Source: Atopobium sp. ICM42b
Lineage (GTDB): Bacteria > Actinomycetota > Coriobacteriia > Coriobacteriales > Atopobiaceae
Direction: 5' to 3'
NCBI GenBank assembly: GCA_000564995.1
Contig: JDFH01000009.1
Span: 1 to 24,875, forward strand
DNA length: 24,875 nt
The position numbers were made by a program, and so were the translations under genes. Shown here piece by piece: positions 6,470 to 13,403 of the stretch. Position 1 is the first letter of the stretch; every line of letters begins with the position of its first letter. The notes beneath the pieces are model-generated. The model saw only the letters and a program-made list of their open reading frames with translations. It was not told where the DNA came from and did no database searches.

Positions 6470-7684
6470 TTAGAACTCAACAGGAAGGTCGAAGTAGACG
6501 CACTTAAGCAGCTGCTCCATCTCCTCCTGGGTAGGCTTGCGTGGGTTGGAGAGGGTGCAAGCGTCCTCGATAGCAAGGCGAGCAACCTCTGGAGCCTTCT
6601 CGAAGAACTCCTTCTCGTCGATGATGGAGGTCTCGGACTTGGTTCCACCCTCGCCGTAGTTCTTGATGCCCTGTGGGATGTTAAGAGCGTCGTTGATGTC
6701 GCGAATCTTCTGAACAAGTGCCTCTACCAGCTCGTCCTCAGTGTTGCCCTCGAGGTGCAGAATCTCCTTAGCAATGAATGCATAGCGAGTCTTTGCGCGC
6801 TCGTCGCGAGCGTTGAACTGGATAACTTTGCCCAGGTACATAGCGTTTGCGCAACCGTGGATGATGTGTCCACCGGAGAATGCAGCGCCGGTCTTGTGAG
6901 CCATGGAGTGAACGATGCCCAGAAGGCCAGAGGAGAATGCGATACCAGCAAGGCACTGTGCGTCATGCATGTGCTGACGTCCCTCTTTGTCGCCTGCGTA
7001 GGACTTTGGCAGCCACTCGACAATCTCGCGGATTGCGTGCAGAGCGTCGCCGTCGGTGTACATAGAAGCAACAGTAGAAACGTATGCCTCGATAGCGTGG
7101 GTCAGTGCGTCCATACCAGTGTGAGCAACAAGCTTAACAGGCATGCCGTAAGTGAGCTCAGGGTCAACAATTGCGACGTCAGGGGTAATCTGGAAGTCAG
7201 CCAGTGGGTACTTAACACCCTTCTGGTAATCGGTAATGATAGAGAATGCGGTTACCTCAGTTGCGGTACCGGAAGTAGAAGAAATTGCGCAGAAGTGAGC
7301 CTTGGTGCGGAGCTCAGGAAGACCAAAGACCTTGCACATGTCCTCAAAAGTGGTCTCTGGGTACTCGTACTTGATCCACATAGCCTTAGCTGCGTCGATT
7401 GGGGAGCCGCCGCCGATAGCAATAATCCAGTCTGGCTGGAACTCGCTCATCTTAGCAGCGCCGCTCATAACGGTCTCGACGGAAGGATCGGACTCGACGC
7501 CCTCAATGTGAGCAACCTCAAAACCTGCGGACTTGAGGTCATTCTCGATGTCATCAAGGAAGCCGCCGCGACGCATGGAGCTGCCGCCAGAAACGATAAT
7601 TGCCCTCTTACCCTTGAGGTTCTTAACCTCATGACGAGCGCCCTCGCCAAAATACAGATCGCGTGGATTTGTAAAACGTCCCAT
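6470..7684 (-). CDS. Iron-containing alcohol dehydrogenase, like the AdhE C-terminal domain
   Basis: This 404-aa group III (Fe-dependent) alcohol dehydrogenase should interconvert an aldehyde and alcohol with NAD(P)H. The N-terminal half binds nucleotide (GGGSPIDAAK, 91-100). The C-terminal half has metal ligands D192 and H196 (MDALTHAIEAY), H259 (VHSMAHKTG) and H276 or H273. The wording is closest to the C-terminal dehydrogenase half of bifunctional AdhE (WIKYEYPETTFEDM, KYPLADFQITPD), but there is no aldehyde dehydrogenase half here, so it stands alone. A three-residue insertion (SGG) precedes the last histidine pair. AAGGAG precedes the ATG. Strong codon bias suggests high expression. With DeoC nearby, acetaldehyde to ethanol is a reasonable role (inference). 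It has its own promoter with an overlapping palindrome and its own terminator. Confidence 0.93.
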   Translation of the reverse strand: MGRFTNPRDLYFGEGARHEVKNLKGKRAIIVSGGSSMRRGGFLDDIENDLKSAGFEVAHIEGVESDPSVETVMSGAAKMSEFQPDWIIAIGGGSPIDAAKAMWIKYEYPETTFEDMCKVFGLPELRTKAHFCAISSTSGTATEVTAFSIITDYQKGVKYPLADFQITPDVAIVDPELTYGMPVKLVAHTGMDALTHAIEAYVSTVASMYTDGDALHAIREIVEWLPKSYAGDKEGRQHMHDAQCLAGIAFSSGLLGIVHSMAHKTGAAFSGGHIIHGCANAMYLGKVIQFNARDERAKTRYAFIAKEILHLEGNTEDELVEALVQKIRDINDALNIPQGIKNYGEGGTKSETSIIDEKEFFEKAPEVARLAIEDACTLSNPRKPTQEEMEQLLKCVYFDLPVEF

Positions 7685-7765
7685 AAAACCTCTCCTTAAC
7701 TATGTGCCGCTTCCCTAAGCGGCTAGCGAAGCCATTCTTCGCAATTACTTCTTCTCAACATTTCT

Positions 7766-7794
7766 ATTCTAGCTCATTTTGGACACCTGACCAA
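7766..7794 (-). promoter_or_regulatory. Promoter of the alcohol dehydrogenase gene
   Basis: On the minus strand, TTGGTC (7794-7789) and TAGAAT (7771-7766) are separated by 17 bp. The -10 matches consensus at 5 of 6 positions and the -35 at 3 of 6. The leader to the ATG is about 75 nt. A palindrome overlaps the -35 and spacer. Confidence 0.5.
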
Positions 7795-7799
7795 AATGA
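7774..7799. promoter_or_regulatory. Operator-like inverted repeat at the dehydrogenase promoter
   Basis: TCATTTTGG and CCAAAATGA form perfect 9-bp arms with an 8-bp spacer. The repeat covers the -35 element and most of the spacer, so a bound dimer would block RNA polymerase. It is not the Rex consensus (TTGTGA...TCACAA). The cognate regulator is not identifiable here. Confidence 0.55.
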
Positions 7800-7991
7800 A
7801 AGTGTCATTTTATGCAATATCGTTCAGAATATATACACTCCTTTGACAGGAACCTGACGCCCATCTGGCGAGAAACCCGTCCACTCCAAACGTTTCCGTC
7901 TGCCGTTCACAATCTTCTTACAACGCTCGCGGAGTTGCGCTGCACACCTCAATAACCTGCGATATTATTACGTAAGAGAGAAAGGAATCCA

Positions 7992-9212
7992 GTGGCGTTT
8001 GACCCGGTAAAAGAAGACTACCAGCGGCTTATCCTCCGCTTTGCTCGCACGCAAGTCGGCGACGAGGACAGCATTGCTACGCTGATGAAGGACTTCAACT
8101 GGCGATTCTCCAACGACCGCAATTCCCTCCCTCAAACCGACGAAGACCGCGCGTTCAATTTGGTTGCACAAGCGGCCGAGATTGTTGATTATCGCCTGCC
8201 GTTTGTCGAAGAATCTCAGGCGCAGGCCCTTATCGACCAGGGAAAACGCCTCCTTAACCAGGCAATTCAGCTGGACCCCAACTGTTTTGATGCCCAGCGC
8301 ATGCTCCACGCTTCAAATAGCAGGCTTTTTGACTCCTACTACCAGTTCCTTGTGGAGAAGCTCCCCCAGGTTGAGGCCGCGTGCAACCAGAAGGCGCAAG
8401 AGTCCTCGCAGGGGCTTCCCGCCGATCAGGCAGAACTTGCCCAGCGCCTGGCCATCAACCCCTATAAGCGCTGGTTAGCCGCGCTTTCTTCTCGCGCGCT
8501 TATCTGCGGCCGCAACAAAGACGCCATCGCATATGGCGAGAAACTCCTGGAGCTTGACGCTGCCGACGCAGCCGATGCTCGTTTTACGCTTGCACTCGCA
8601 TACGCAAAACTTGAGGACGAAGACGCCCTCGACAACCTTATGGACCAGTACCGCAAGCTAGATCCTCCTCGTGGGGCAGATGACCCGTGGATTTTGCTGG
8701 CTCGCCTGGCCATACACTTCAAGAAGCGTGAGTTGGTTGAGGCTGAGCACTACCTTGACCTGCTGATTGAGCGTTATCCTGAGGCAACGCTTTGTTGCTT
8801 CGTGCAGAAGGATTTGCCTGAGGGAGAATTCTCTCGTCTCAACGTACTTCCCTATTCTGAGGACGAGCTCATCATTGCCATTGCAGAAGCAACTGTGCTG
8901 CTGCAAGAAGGAAATGACCTGATAGGACGCGGTGTTCTTGGTCGTTGGCTTGCAGATCAAGTTAGGGCGAGAGACCCAAAGACCGTTGAGCTGGCAGAAA
9001 AAGAACTTCAAATGCAGGCAAATGCCTTGTTCGCTTCAGCAGATTCGTTCCCTGGTGAATCCGGCGGCAGCGTGCCCGACGGCCCAGCTGGCCCCAGCTT
9101 CCCTGGCGGCCCGGTCGGCCCCGGCTTCCCCGGAGGTCCCGCTGGCCCGCGACCAAGCGGACCGCATATTGATGGGCCAAATAATCCATACTCGGGCGGT
9201 GATGCAAAGTGA
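7992..9212 (+). CDS. TPR-like protein with a collagen-like Gly-Pro tail
   Basis: This 406-aa protein of unknown function is mostly helical, in the style of tetratricopeptide repeats (for example AIQLDPNCFDAQRML and ARFTLALAYAKLEDEDALD). There is no signal peptide or membrane segment, so it is likely cytoplasmic. The last ~50 residues are low complexity, with GPAGPSFPG, GPVGPGFPG and GPAGPRPSG in tandem, encoded by 27-bp DNA repeats. The start is GTG with AAAGGA upstream. The next gene overlaps it by four bases and is a diverged paralogue, which implies translational coupling and joint function. TPR proteins are usually protein-binding scaffolds; the partner is unknown. Confidence 0.8.
   Translation: MAFDPVKEDYQRLILRFARTQVGDEDSIATLMKDFNWRFSNDRNSLPQTDEDRAFNLVAQAAEIVDYRLPFVEESQAQALIDQGKRLLNQAIQLDPNCFDAQRMLHASNSRLFDSYYQFLVEKLPQVEAACNQKAQESSQGLPADQAELAQRLAINPYKRWLAALSSRALICGRNKDAIAYGEKLLELDAADAADARFTLALAYAKLEDEDALDNLMDQYRKLDPPRGADDPWILLARLAIHFKKRELVEAEHYLDLLIERYPEATLCCFVQKDLPEGEFSRLNVLPYSEDELIIAIAEATVLLQEGNDLIGRGVLGRWLADQVRARDPKTVELAEKELQMQANALFASADSFPGESGGSVPDGPAGPSFPGGPVGPGFPGGPAGPRPSGPHIDGPNNPYSGGDAK
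9081..9161 (+). repeat. 27-bp tandem repeat, three units, coding
   Basis: Three G+C-rich units (9081-9107, 9108-9134, 9135-9161) encode the nine-residue G-P-x-G-P-x-x-P-G pattern at the end of the TPR-like protein. The third unit is the most diverged. Such repeats change copy number easily. Confidence 0.75.
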
Positions 9213-10237
9213 TTAAGCATTCCGCTAACGATATGGTCAGTGAACAGGTAGACCGCCTAGTAACCAAGCATGCGCAAGAAAAGAACATCGTATCTGAGGC
9301 TGCTCTCTATGAGTTGAAACTTGCGGTAGAAGCTTCGCCTGAAAACTTTATTTCTAACGAAGAAGAAAAGGCTTTTGCTCAATACGTCAATGTCATTGGC
9401 AAGTACCAGGATGGAATTACTAAAGAAATTGATTCCGATGCTGACTTCTTCTCACGCCGCATGGACCTGCTTAACCTTTTGCATAATCAGATGACAAATA
9501 TTACTGAAAACCAAGCTCTTGCTAACACAAGCATTAACCTTGAAGCCCAGCGAATCCTTGCGCAGATCTCCAACAATCATCCTGCAGCAATCCTTAACGA
9601 CCTGCTTGACCTGCAAAAAGAATTTGACCCTATCTTTAGACCAAAACTAGAGCAAGCAAAGCAAACTCACGGCGACGCTTGGACCTGCGCTGAAGCTCGA
9701 CCACTTTTGCGTCTCTACGCGCAGATTGCCCAGGTCACAACCGATTGCGCCTGCTTCAAGCTCTCCAAAAAAGCCTGTGAAGATCTCCTGTTTTTCTCGT
9801 CAACAGATTTGCTGGGTGCGCGTTTTACCTTGGCATATGTTCTTGCTCGCCTGGAAGATGAGGAAGGGCTCCACAAGCTTGACGAGAGTTGCGGGTATCA
9901 GTCAAATGCCTGGATGCGTCTGGCGTTTACGCTGCTGTTCTTCAAGTTGAATCGCATGCCCGCGGCAAAGCGCGCGCTGAAAGGCTTTGTGAACCTCGGC
10001 GAGGGAGCGGCATATGCACTGCTCAGGCCATCTTTTGTTGATCTCTACATTCCGTGCAGAATCAACTTTACGCCTGACACGTTTGCTGAAAACGTAATAG
10101 CAGTTCACGAGGCCGAAGCGATTATCGCCGACGTGCCGGAATTTATTTCGTGGGCTGAGTCGGTGCCCGGCGTGACTCAGAGCGCTCGCGACTACGCGTT
10201 TAAGGCCGGGCTGGACTGGTGGGAAAACGAAGAATAG
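9209..10237 (+). CDS. Second TPR-like protein, paralogue of the preceding gene
   Basis: This 342-aa predicted cytoplasmic helical protein has unknown function. Its middle aligns with the preceding gene product: ARFTLAYVLARLEDEEGLHK here against ARFTLALAYAKLEDEDALDN there, with matching helices before and after. The two genes therefore arose by duplication. This copy lacks the Gly-Pro tail. Its GTG start overlaps the preceding stop (GTGA), so it is probably translationally coupled. It is followed 68 bp later by tRNA-Glu. No membrane segments, catalytic motifs or metal sites are evident. Confidence 0.8.
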   Translation: MIKHSANDMVSEQVDRLVTKHAQEKNIVSEAALYELKLAVEASPENFISNEEEKAFAQYVNVIGKYQDGITKEIDSDADFFSRRMDLLNLLHNQMTNITENQALANTSINLEAQRILAQISNNHPAAILNDLLDLQKEFDPIFRPKLEQAKQTHGDAWTCAEARPLLRLYAQIAQVTTDCACFKLSKKACEDLLFFSSTDLLGARFTLAYVLARLEDEEGLHKLDESCGYQSNAWMRLAFTLLFFKLNRMPAAKRALKGFVNLGEGAAYALLRPSFVDLYIPCRINFTPDTFAENVIAVHEAEAIIADVPEFISWAESVPGVTQSARDYAFKAGLDWWENEE

Positions 10238-10286
10238 ATGAAAGCTCAAAATCGCTTCGTTTAGCCCTAGAAATCTGCAGCATCTT

Positions 10287-10295
10287 TGCTATACT
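10287..10295 (+). promoter_or_regulatory. Extended -10 promoter of tRNA-Glu
   Basis: TGCTATACT is an extended -10 (TGnTATACT) ending ten bases before the mature tRNA. A -35 match is poor, as is common for extended -10 promoters. Confidence 0.55.
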
Positions 10296-10305
10296 TTTTC
10301 TTCGC

Positions 10306-10380
10306 GTCCCCATCGTCTAACGGTTAGGACATCGCCCTTTCAAGGCGGCAATACGGGTTCGATTCCCGTTGGGGGCACCA
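10306..10380 (+). tRNA. tRNA-Glu (anticodon TTC)
   Basis: The cloverleaf is complete. The acceptor GTCCCCA pairs with TGGGGGC (one G-U). The anticodon loop CTTTCAA gives TTC (10339-10341), the T arm carries GGTTCGATTCC, and CCA is encoded at 10378-10380. The anticodon decodes GAA and GAG. It is immediately followed by an AT-rich stretch with a phage holin remnant, so it may have served as an integration site. Confidence 0.97.
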
Positions 10381-10384
10381 TACG

Positions 10385-10618
10385 CTATTTGTCATTAAGC
10401 TTTTCTTTTATTAGTTTAACTAATCTAGCAGGTGTTTTTATGCCAAGCTTCTTTAAAGCTTTTATTGCAGACATACTTTCTTCAACAATATAGAATGTCA
10501 TTGTAATTTGAACCATGGAGATAGGGCCGATTTTTGCGAGAAGGTCAAAAAGCGCCGAAAGTATAACGACTCCCACAATAAGGAGTTTTTTCGCTATCAC
10601 CGTTTCAATAAATTTCAA
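10385..10618 (-). pseudogene. N-truncated phage holin (Phage_holin_4/TcdE-like) remnant
   Basis: The 77-aa product reads like the C-terminal part of a Phage_holin_4/TcdE-type holin. It has a hydrophobic segment (LLIVGVVILSALFDLLAKIG), then TFYIVEESMSAIKALKKLGIKTPARLVKLI, which corresponds to the family pattern FYI-NE-lSilEN-g-iGvpiP-klk. Full-length members are roughly 130-145 aa with additional N-terminal membrane segments, which are missing. The only start is a TTG without a ribosome binding site. No endolysin or other phage gene is adjacent. The reading frame ends five bases past the CCA of tRNA-Glu. I interpret it as a prophage relic; a small intact membrane protein is less likely. Confidence 0.6.
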
Positions 10619-10760
10619 AGTTAATTTTTTACTATTTGTATAGCTATATATGTTAACTAGACTATTTATCTAACTATAGACTCTTTTAATTTATATATAT
10701 ACAATAGTTTGCAAAATTCTACTGAAATGTCTTTATCTGCCTACAGAATAGGATATCGCG

Positions 10761-11399
10761 ATGGACAGGTCAAAAGGGTTTTTTATCACGGTAATTTGCT
10801 TCGTATATTTTGTTATTTGCGTCCTGGCAGTGGTTTATTTCTTCTTGACAAATTTCTCTTTCTTCTCACTTGATTATAATACTCCAGTGAGCTTTCTTGG
10901 CACTTTGTTAACAATACCGCAGGCATTATTTCTTATGTCTATTTTCATTCTGATAACTTCACTATTACTGTTGTCTAAAATAAAATCTATGGTTGCTTTT
11001 TTTAAAAAAGCAACTTACCTATTTGCTATTTATAATATCTCTGTTGCTTTTTGTGCAGCATTATTTTTATTCATTCCTTGCATTTACTCCTGTCAACGTG
11101 ATTATAAATCTGTAGTAAATACTGGAGAAATTTCATTATCCAGAGTTGTTTTACTTGAGGATTTTGATTTTGGAGCAGAAGAAACTCTCCATTTTTATGT
11201 TTTACGTTTTCCATTCGGTTTGGGAGAAAATATAGCAACTATTAGGTTATATAGCCACTCAGTACCAACTAAAGATATTGAGTGGCTACTAGTTCATGAG
11301 AATAACCAATATGACATTACAACTACAAACTCAGATGCCATTGAAACCTTAACGGAATTTAATTCTTTCCCCATACATACAAATCTTATCCGTCTATGA
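10761..11399 (+). CDS. AT-rich membrane protein, paralogue 1 (unknown function)
   Basis: I do not recognise this 212-aa protein. It has three predicted membrane helices (about 7-29, 45-72 and 86-106) followed by a ~105-residue soluble C-terminal domain, probably outside the membrane. It shares YxxPVxFLGxL (39-49) and a C-terminal NNxxxxITT motif (181-188) with the next gene, so the two are diverged paralogues. The DNA is much more AT-rich than the flanking housekeeping genes, suggesting horizontal transfer. The ribosome binding site is weak (AGGA about 8-10 bases upstream of ATG). It contains two strong inverted repeats within the coding sequence (10992-11014 and 11252-11288). Confidence 0.75.
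   Translation: MDRSKGFFITVICFVYFVICVLAVVYFFLTNFSFFSLDYNTPVSFLGTLLTIPQALFLMSIFILITSLLLLSKIKSMVAFFKKATYLFAIYNISVAFCAALFLFIPCIYSCQRDYKSVVNTGEISLSRVVLLEDFDFGAEETLHFYVLRFPFGLGENIATIRLYSHSVPTKDIEWLLVHENNQYDITTTNSDAIETLTEFNSFPIHTNLIRL
10992..11014. repeat. 23-bp near-perfect palindrome within the membrane-protein gene
   Basis: The arms GTTGCTTTTTT and AAAAAAGCAAC are perfect complements around one T. It lies in coding sequence (VAFFKKAT). Confidence 0.7.
11252..11288. repeat. 10-bp inverted repeat within the membrane-protein gene
   Basis: TAGCCACTCA (11252-11261) and TGAGTGGCTA (11279-11288) are perfect complements with a 17-nt loop, inside coding sequence for the soluble domain. Confidence 0.7.
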
Positions 11400-11447
11400 A
11401 ATCATGAGTTGATGTTATTTCTCAAACTTGCAGAATGAGGTAATGAG

Positions 11448-12116
11448 ATGCTTTCAAAGACTAATCGCCTTGTTCATTTACTAAGAGCGGCCATTTATTT
11501 AGCAGCTCTCTTTCTGGTGTTCTATGCAAATGAATTCATTCCGTTCGTAACATATCCTATCCCAGTGTGTTTTTTAGGAGTACTGTTTTTTAGACATTGG
11601 ATGGTATGTTTTATTTTAGCGGCTATAGTCATTTTTTTAATCGTGTCATCTCGTAGCTTTTTTGAGTCTTTAAACTATAGTAGAAAACTTGTGCACACCG
11701 TTTTACAAACCATTGCGATAATACCTATGTCTGCATTGATTATATATATTCTTTCTACTGGAAGCTTGAACCCCCCAAGTATTAAATGGGTCCAATGTGA
11801 CACCCCTAATCCTGAGACTCAAATTGCATGTGTAACTTTTACTAATGAATATTCAGATAATGTGTGGTTCTATTCAATGCCATCACTCATTTGCGAGGGA
11901 GAAATGATTGGTGGGATATATACACCTCCACAAGAACCTGAAAAATCAGTCCTTTACTGTGACTGGCATGTTACCTGGAATAATGGAACCGGCCACATTA
12001 CTACAAATCAAGAAGTTGAAAAAATAATCAATCAAGTGCATGGGGACGATCCCTTGTTCATCATCTCAATGGGCAAGGGACAGTTCCAACTAACTAAATA
12101 TTTTTATGAGGGCTAA
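11448..12116 (+). CDS. AT-rich membrane protein, paralogue 2 (unknown function)
   Basis: This 222-aa protein has the same architecture as the preceding gene product: three membrane helices (about 11-27, 41-67 and 85-104) and a C-terminal soluble domain. YPIPVCFLGVL (36-46) aligns with YNTPVSFLGTL of paralogue 1, and NNGTGHITTN (178-187) with NNQYDITTTN. The soluble domain contains cysteines at 117, 128, 149 and 171 that could pair in disulfides if exported. GAGG precedes the ATG. The 48-bp gap and shared strand suggest an operon. Similar composition to its neighbour points to joint acquisition. Function unknown; immunity-like or phage-related accessory roles are possible but nothing in the sequence proves them. 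Confidence 0.78.
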   Translation: MLSKTNRLVHLLRAAIYLAALFLVFYANEFIPFVTYPIPVCFLGVLFFRHWMVCFILAAIVIFLIVSSRSFFESLNYSRKLVHTVLQTIAIIPMSALIIYILSTGSLNPPSIKWVQCDTPNPETQIACVTFTNEYSDNVWFYSMPSLICEGEMIGGIYTPPQEPEKSVLYCDWHVTWNNGTGHITTNQEVEKIINQVHGDDPLFIISMGKGQFQLTKYFYEG

Positions 12117-12327
12117 TTAAGACGTATCTTTTATTCCACGATAATCTTTTCCCAGACATCTTCAAATCTTTTTTCATTTTCCTTCGGATGGATTTTATTA
12201 ATTTTGTAATAGCCGGCCTAGATCTATTGGTTTCAGCAGCAATCGAACTTGCAGAGATATGTTCGATAATACAGAAAGACTTCCTGGATTCGATTAGTTG
12301 ATTTAACAGTTGGCGAGAAGAACCTCT
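12094..12327 (-). pseudogene. Possible HTH-regulator remnant between convergent genes
   Basis: A minus-strand frame stays open for about 75 codons across the gap between the membrane-protein gene and the transketolase gene, overlapping both ends. It has no ATG, GTG or TTG at its beginning. The translation includes ISASSIAAETNRSRPAITKL followed by IKSIRRKMKKDL, reminiscent of a helix-turn-helix of the LysR type. It may be a decayed regulator fragment or a chance open frame. No terminator is evident in the gap. Confidence 0.25.
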
Positions 12328-13403
12328 TGCAGACTCTCAACCGATAGTCCAGCGCGCGCAAGAATGTTGTGGTGAACGTCCGCTGCAAGATATGCATCAG
12401 GCATGCCTAAGCGTATTACCTGAGGACATGGACCTGAAGCACTGAGCTGCTCGACAACTGCACCGCCAAACCCACCCAAAACACTGTGCTCCTCGACAGT
12501 AATAATTACGTCAGAGTTCTGACAGATTTTCGCCAGAGAAGCGTCAAGCGGCTTGATGATCGATACTCCGTAGACCTCGATGTTCGTTCGGACGGGAGCA
12601 GCAATCTGCTCTGCAGCTCGCTGAGCTGCCTCAATAACTCTACTGGTTATCGCACCCGTTGCAAATACGGTCACGCGCTTCGGAAGAGGGATGGATACGG
12701 TTCTGACGGTTGTGACTTCAGTAGCTGCAGCTTCGGCGACCGCCACGCCGTCTACGCTTGCCGTGTCCGCCGCGCCAGCTGACTCAAAGAGTTTCTCGAC
12801 ACCGGACACATCAAAAACGTAACCATCTGGATGTAGATTGGCACCATCGCACGAGGTCATGCGCACGTAAGCTGGTCGTGGATGCTTTGCAAGCTCCATA
12901 AGCGTGGCCGCAAGCTGGGCGTTATCAACTGGACTGAACACGGAAAGCCCCGGGATAGTCCTGGTAATCGCAATGTCCTCCACAGCCATGTGAGATGGGC
13001 CTGTAGCTGCGGATTCGCAGCCAGCAGCAACACCTACAAGCACCACGGGCGACTTCATCATGCCAAGGTTGACTCGAATCTGGTCGAGCGTTCGTGAGGT
13101 CACAAACGTGGCATAGCACGGCGCAAAAACGTGGAAACCTTCATTTGCACAGGCAGACGCCACTTCAATAAGGTTCTGCTCTGCAATTCCACACTGGATG
13201 TAGCCGTCTGGTCGAAGCTCTCGAAAGCGATCTAGGTTCAAACGACGACCATAGTCGGCAACGGCAACAGTCAGCAGCTCGTCATCCTCGGCAAGCTTAC
13301 CCATAACCCAGCCGAACACTTCCTTTGTATTCATACCCGCAAGCATCTGCGACTCTTCAGCCGAAATGCACGATGGCTGCAAAGATGTATCTAACATGAG
13401 CAT
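12303..13403 (-). CDS. Transketolase C-terminal subunit
   Basis: This 366-aa subunit corresponds to the pyrimidine-binding and C-terminal domains of transketolase, which together with an N-terminal subunit moves two-carbon units between sugar phosphates using thiamine diphosphate. GIAEQN (72-77) carries the cofactor-activating glutamate E75. GPSHMAVEDIA and the FSPVDNAQ region follow the family order. An Ala/Val-rich insertion (about 210-240) separates the pyrimidine-binding and C-terminal domains. Its ATG lies inside the last codons of the upstream gene (13-bp overlap, alternative ATG at 13397), so translation is coupled. The upstream gene supplies the N-terminal half as part of a GntR fusion. 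Substrate preference cannot be read from the sequence, and it could act on sugars other than classical pentose phosphates. Confidence 0.9.
   Translation of the reverse strand: MLMLDTSLQPSCISAEESQMLAGMNTKEVFGWVMGKLAEDDELLTVAVADYGRRLNLDRFRELRPDGYIQCGIAEQNLIEVASACANEGFHVFAPCYATFVTSRTLDQIRVNLGMMKSPVVLVGVAAGCESAATGPSHMAVEDIAITRTIPGLSVFSPVDNAQLAATLMELAKHPRPAYVRMTSCDGANLHPDGYVFDVSGVEKLFESAGAADTASVDGVAVAEAAATEVTTVRTVSIPLPKRVTVFATGAITSRVIEAAQRAAEQIAAPVRTNIEVYGVSIIKPLDASLAKICQNSDVIITVEEHSVLGGFGGAVVEQLSASGPCPQVIRLGMPDAYLAADVHHNILARAGLSVESLQEVLLANC

Larger units (their letters stand above)
7685..7991. other. Divergent intergenic region
   Basis: This separates the minus-strand dehydrogenase gene from the plus-strand TPR-like gene. 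It holds the dehydrogenase promoter and operator, one copy of the dispersed CGGGTTTCTCGCCAG motif on the minus strand (7865-7880), and a TATTAT (7963-7968) that may be the -10 for the TPR-like gene, without a convincing -35. No gene seen. Confidence 0.55.

Noticed and set aside
6755..7699. 314-aa plus-strand frame opposite the alcohol dehydrogenase gene
   Set aside because: It is the antisense shadow of a strongly codon-biased gene and has no domain features or ribosome binding site.
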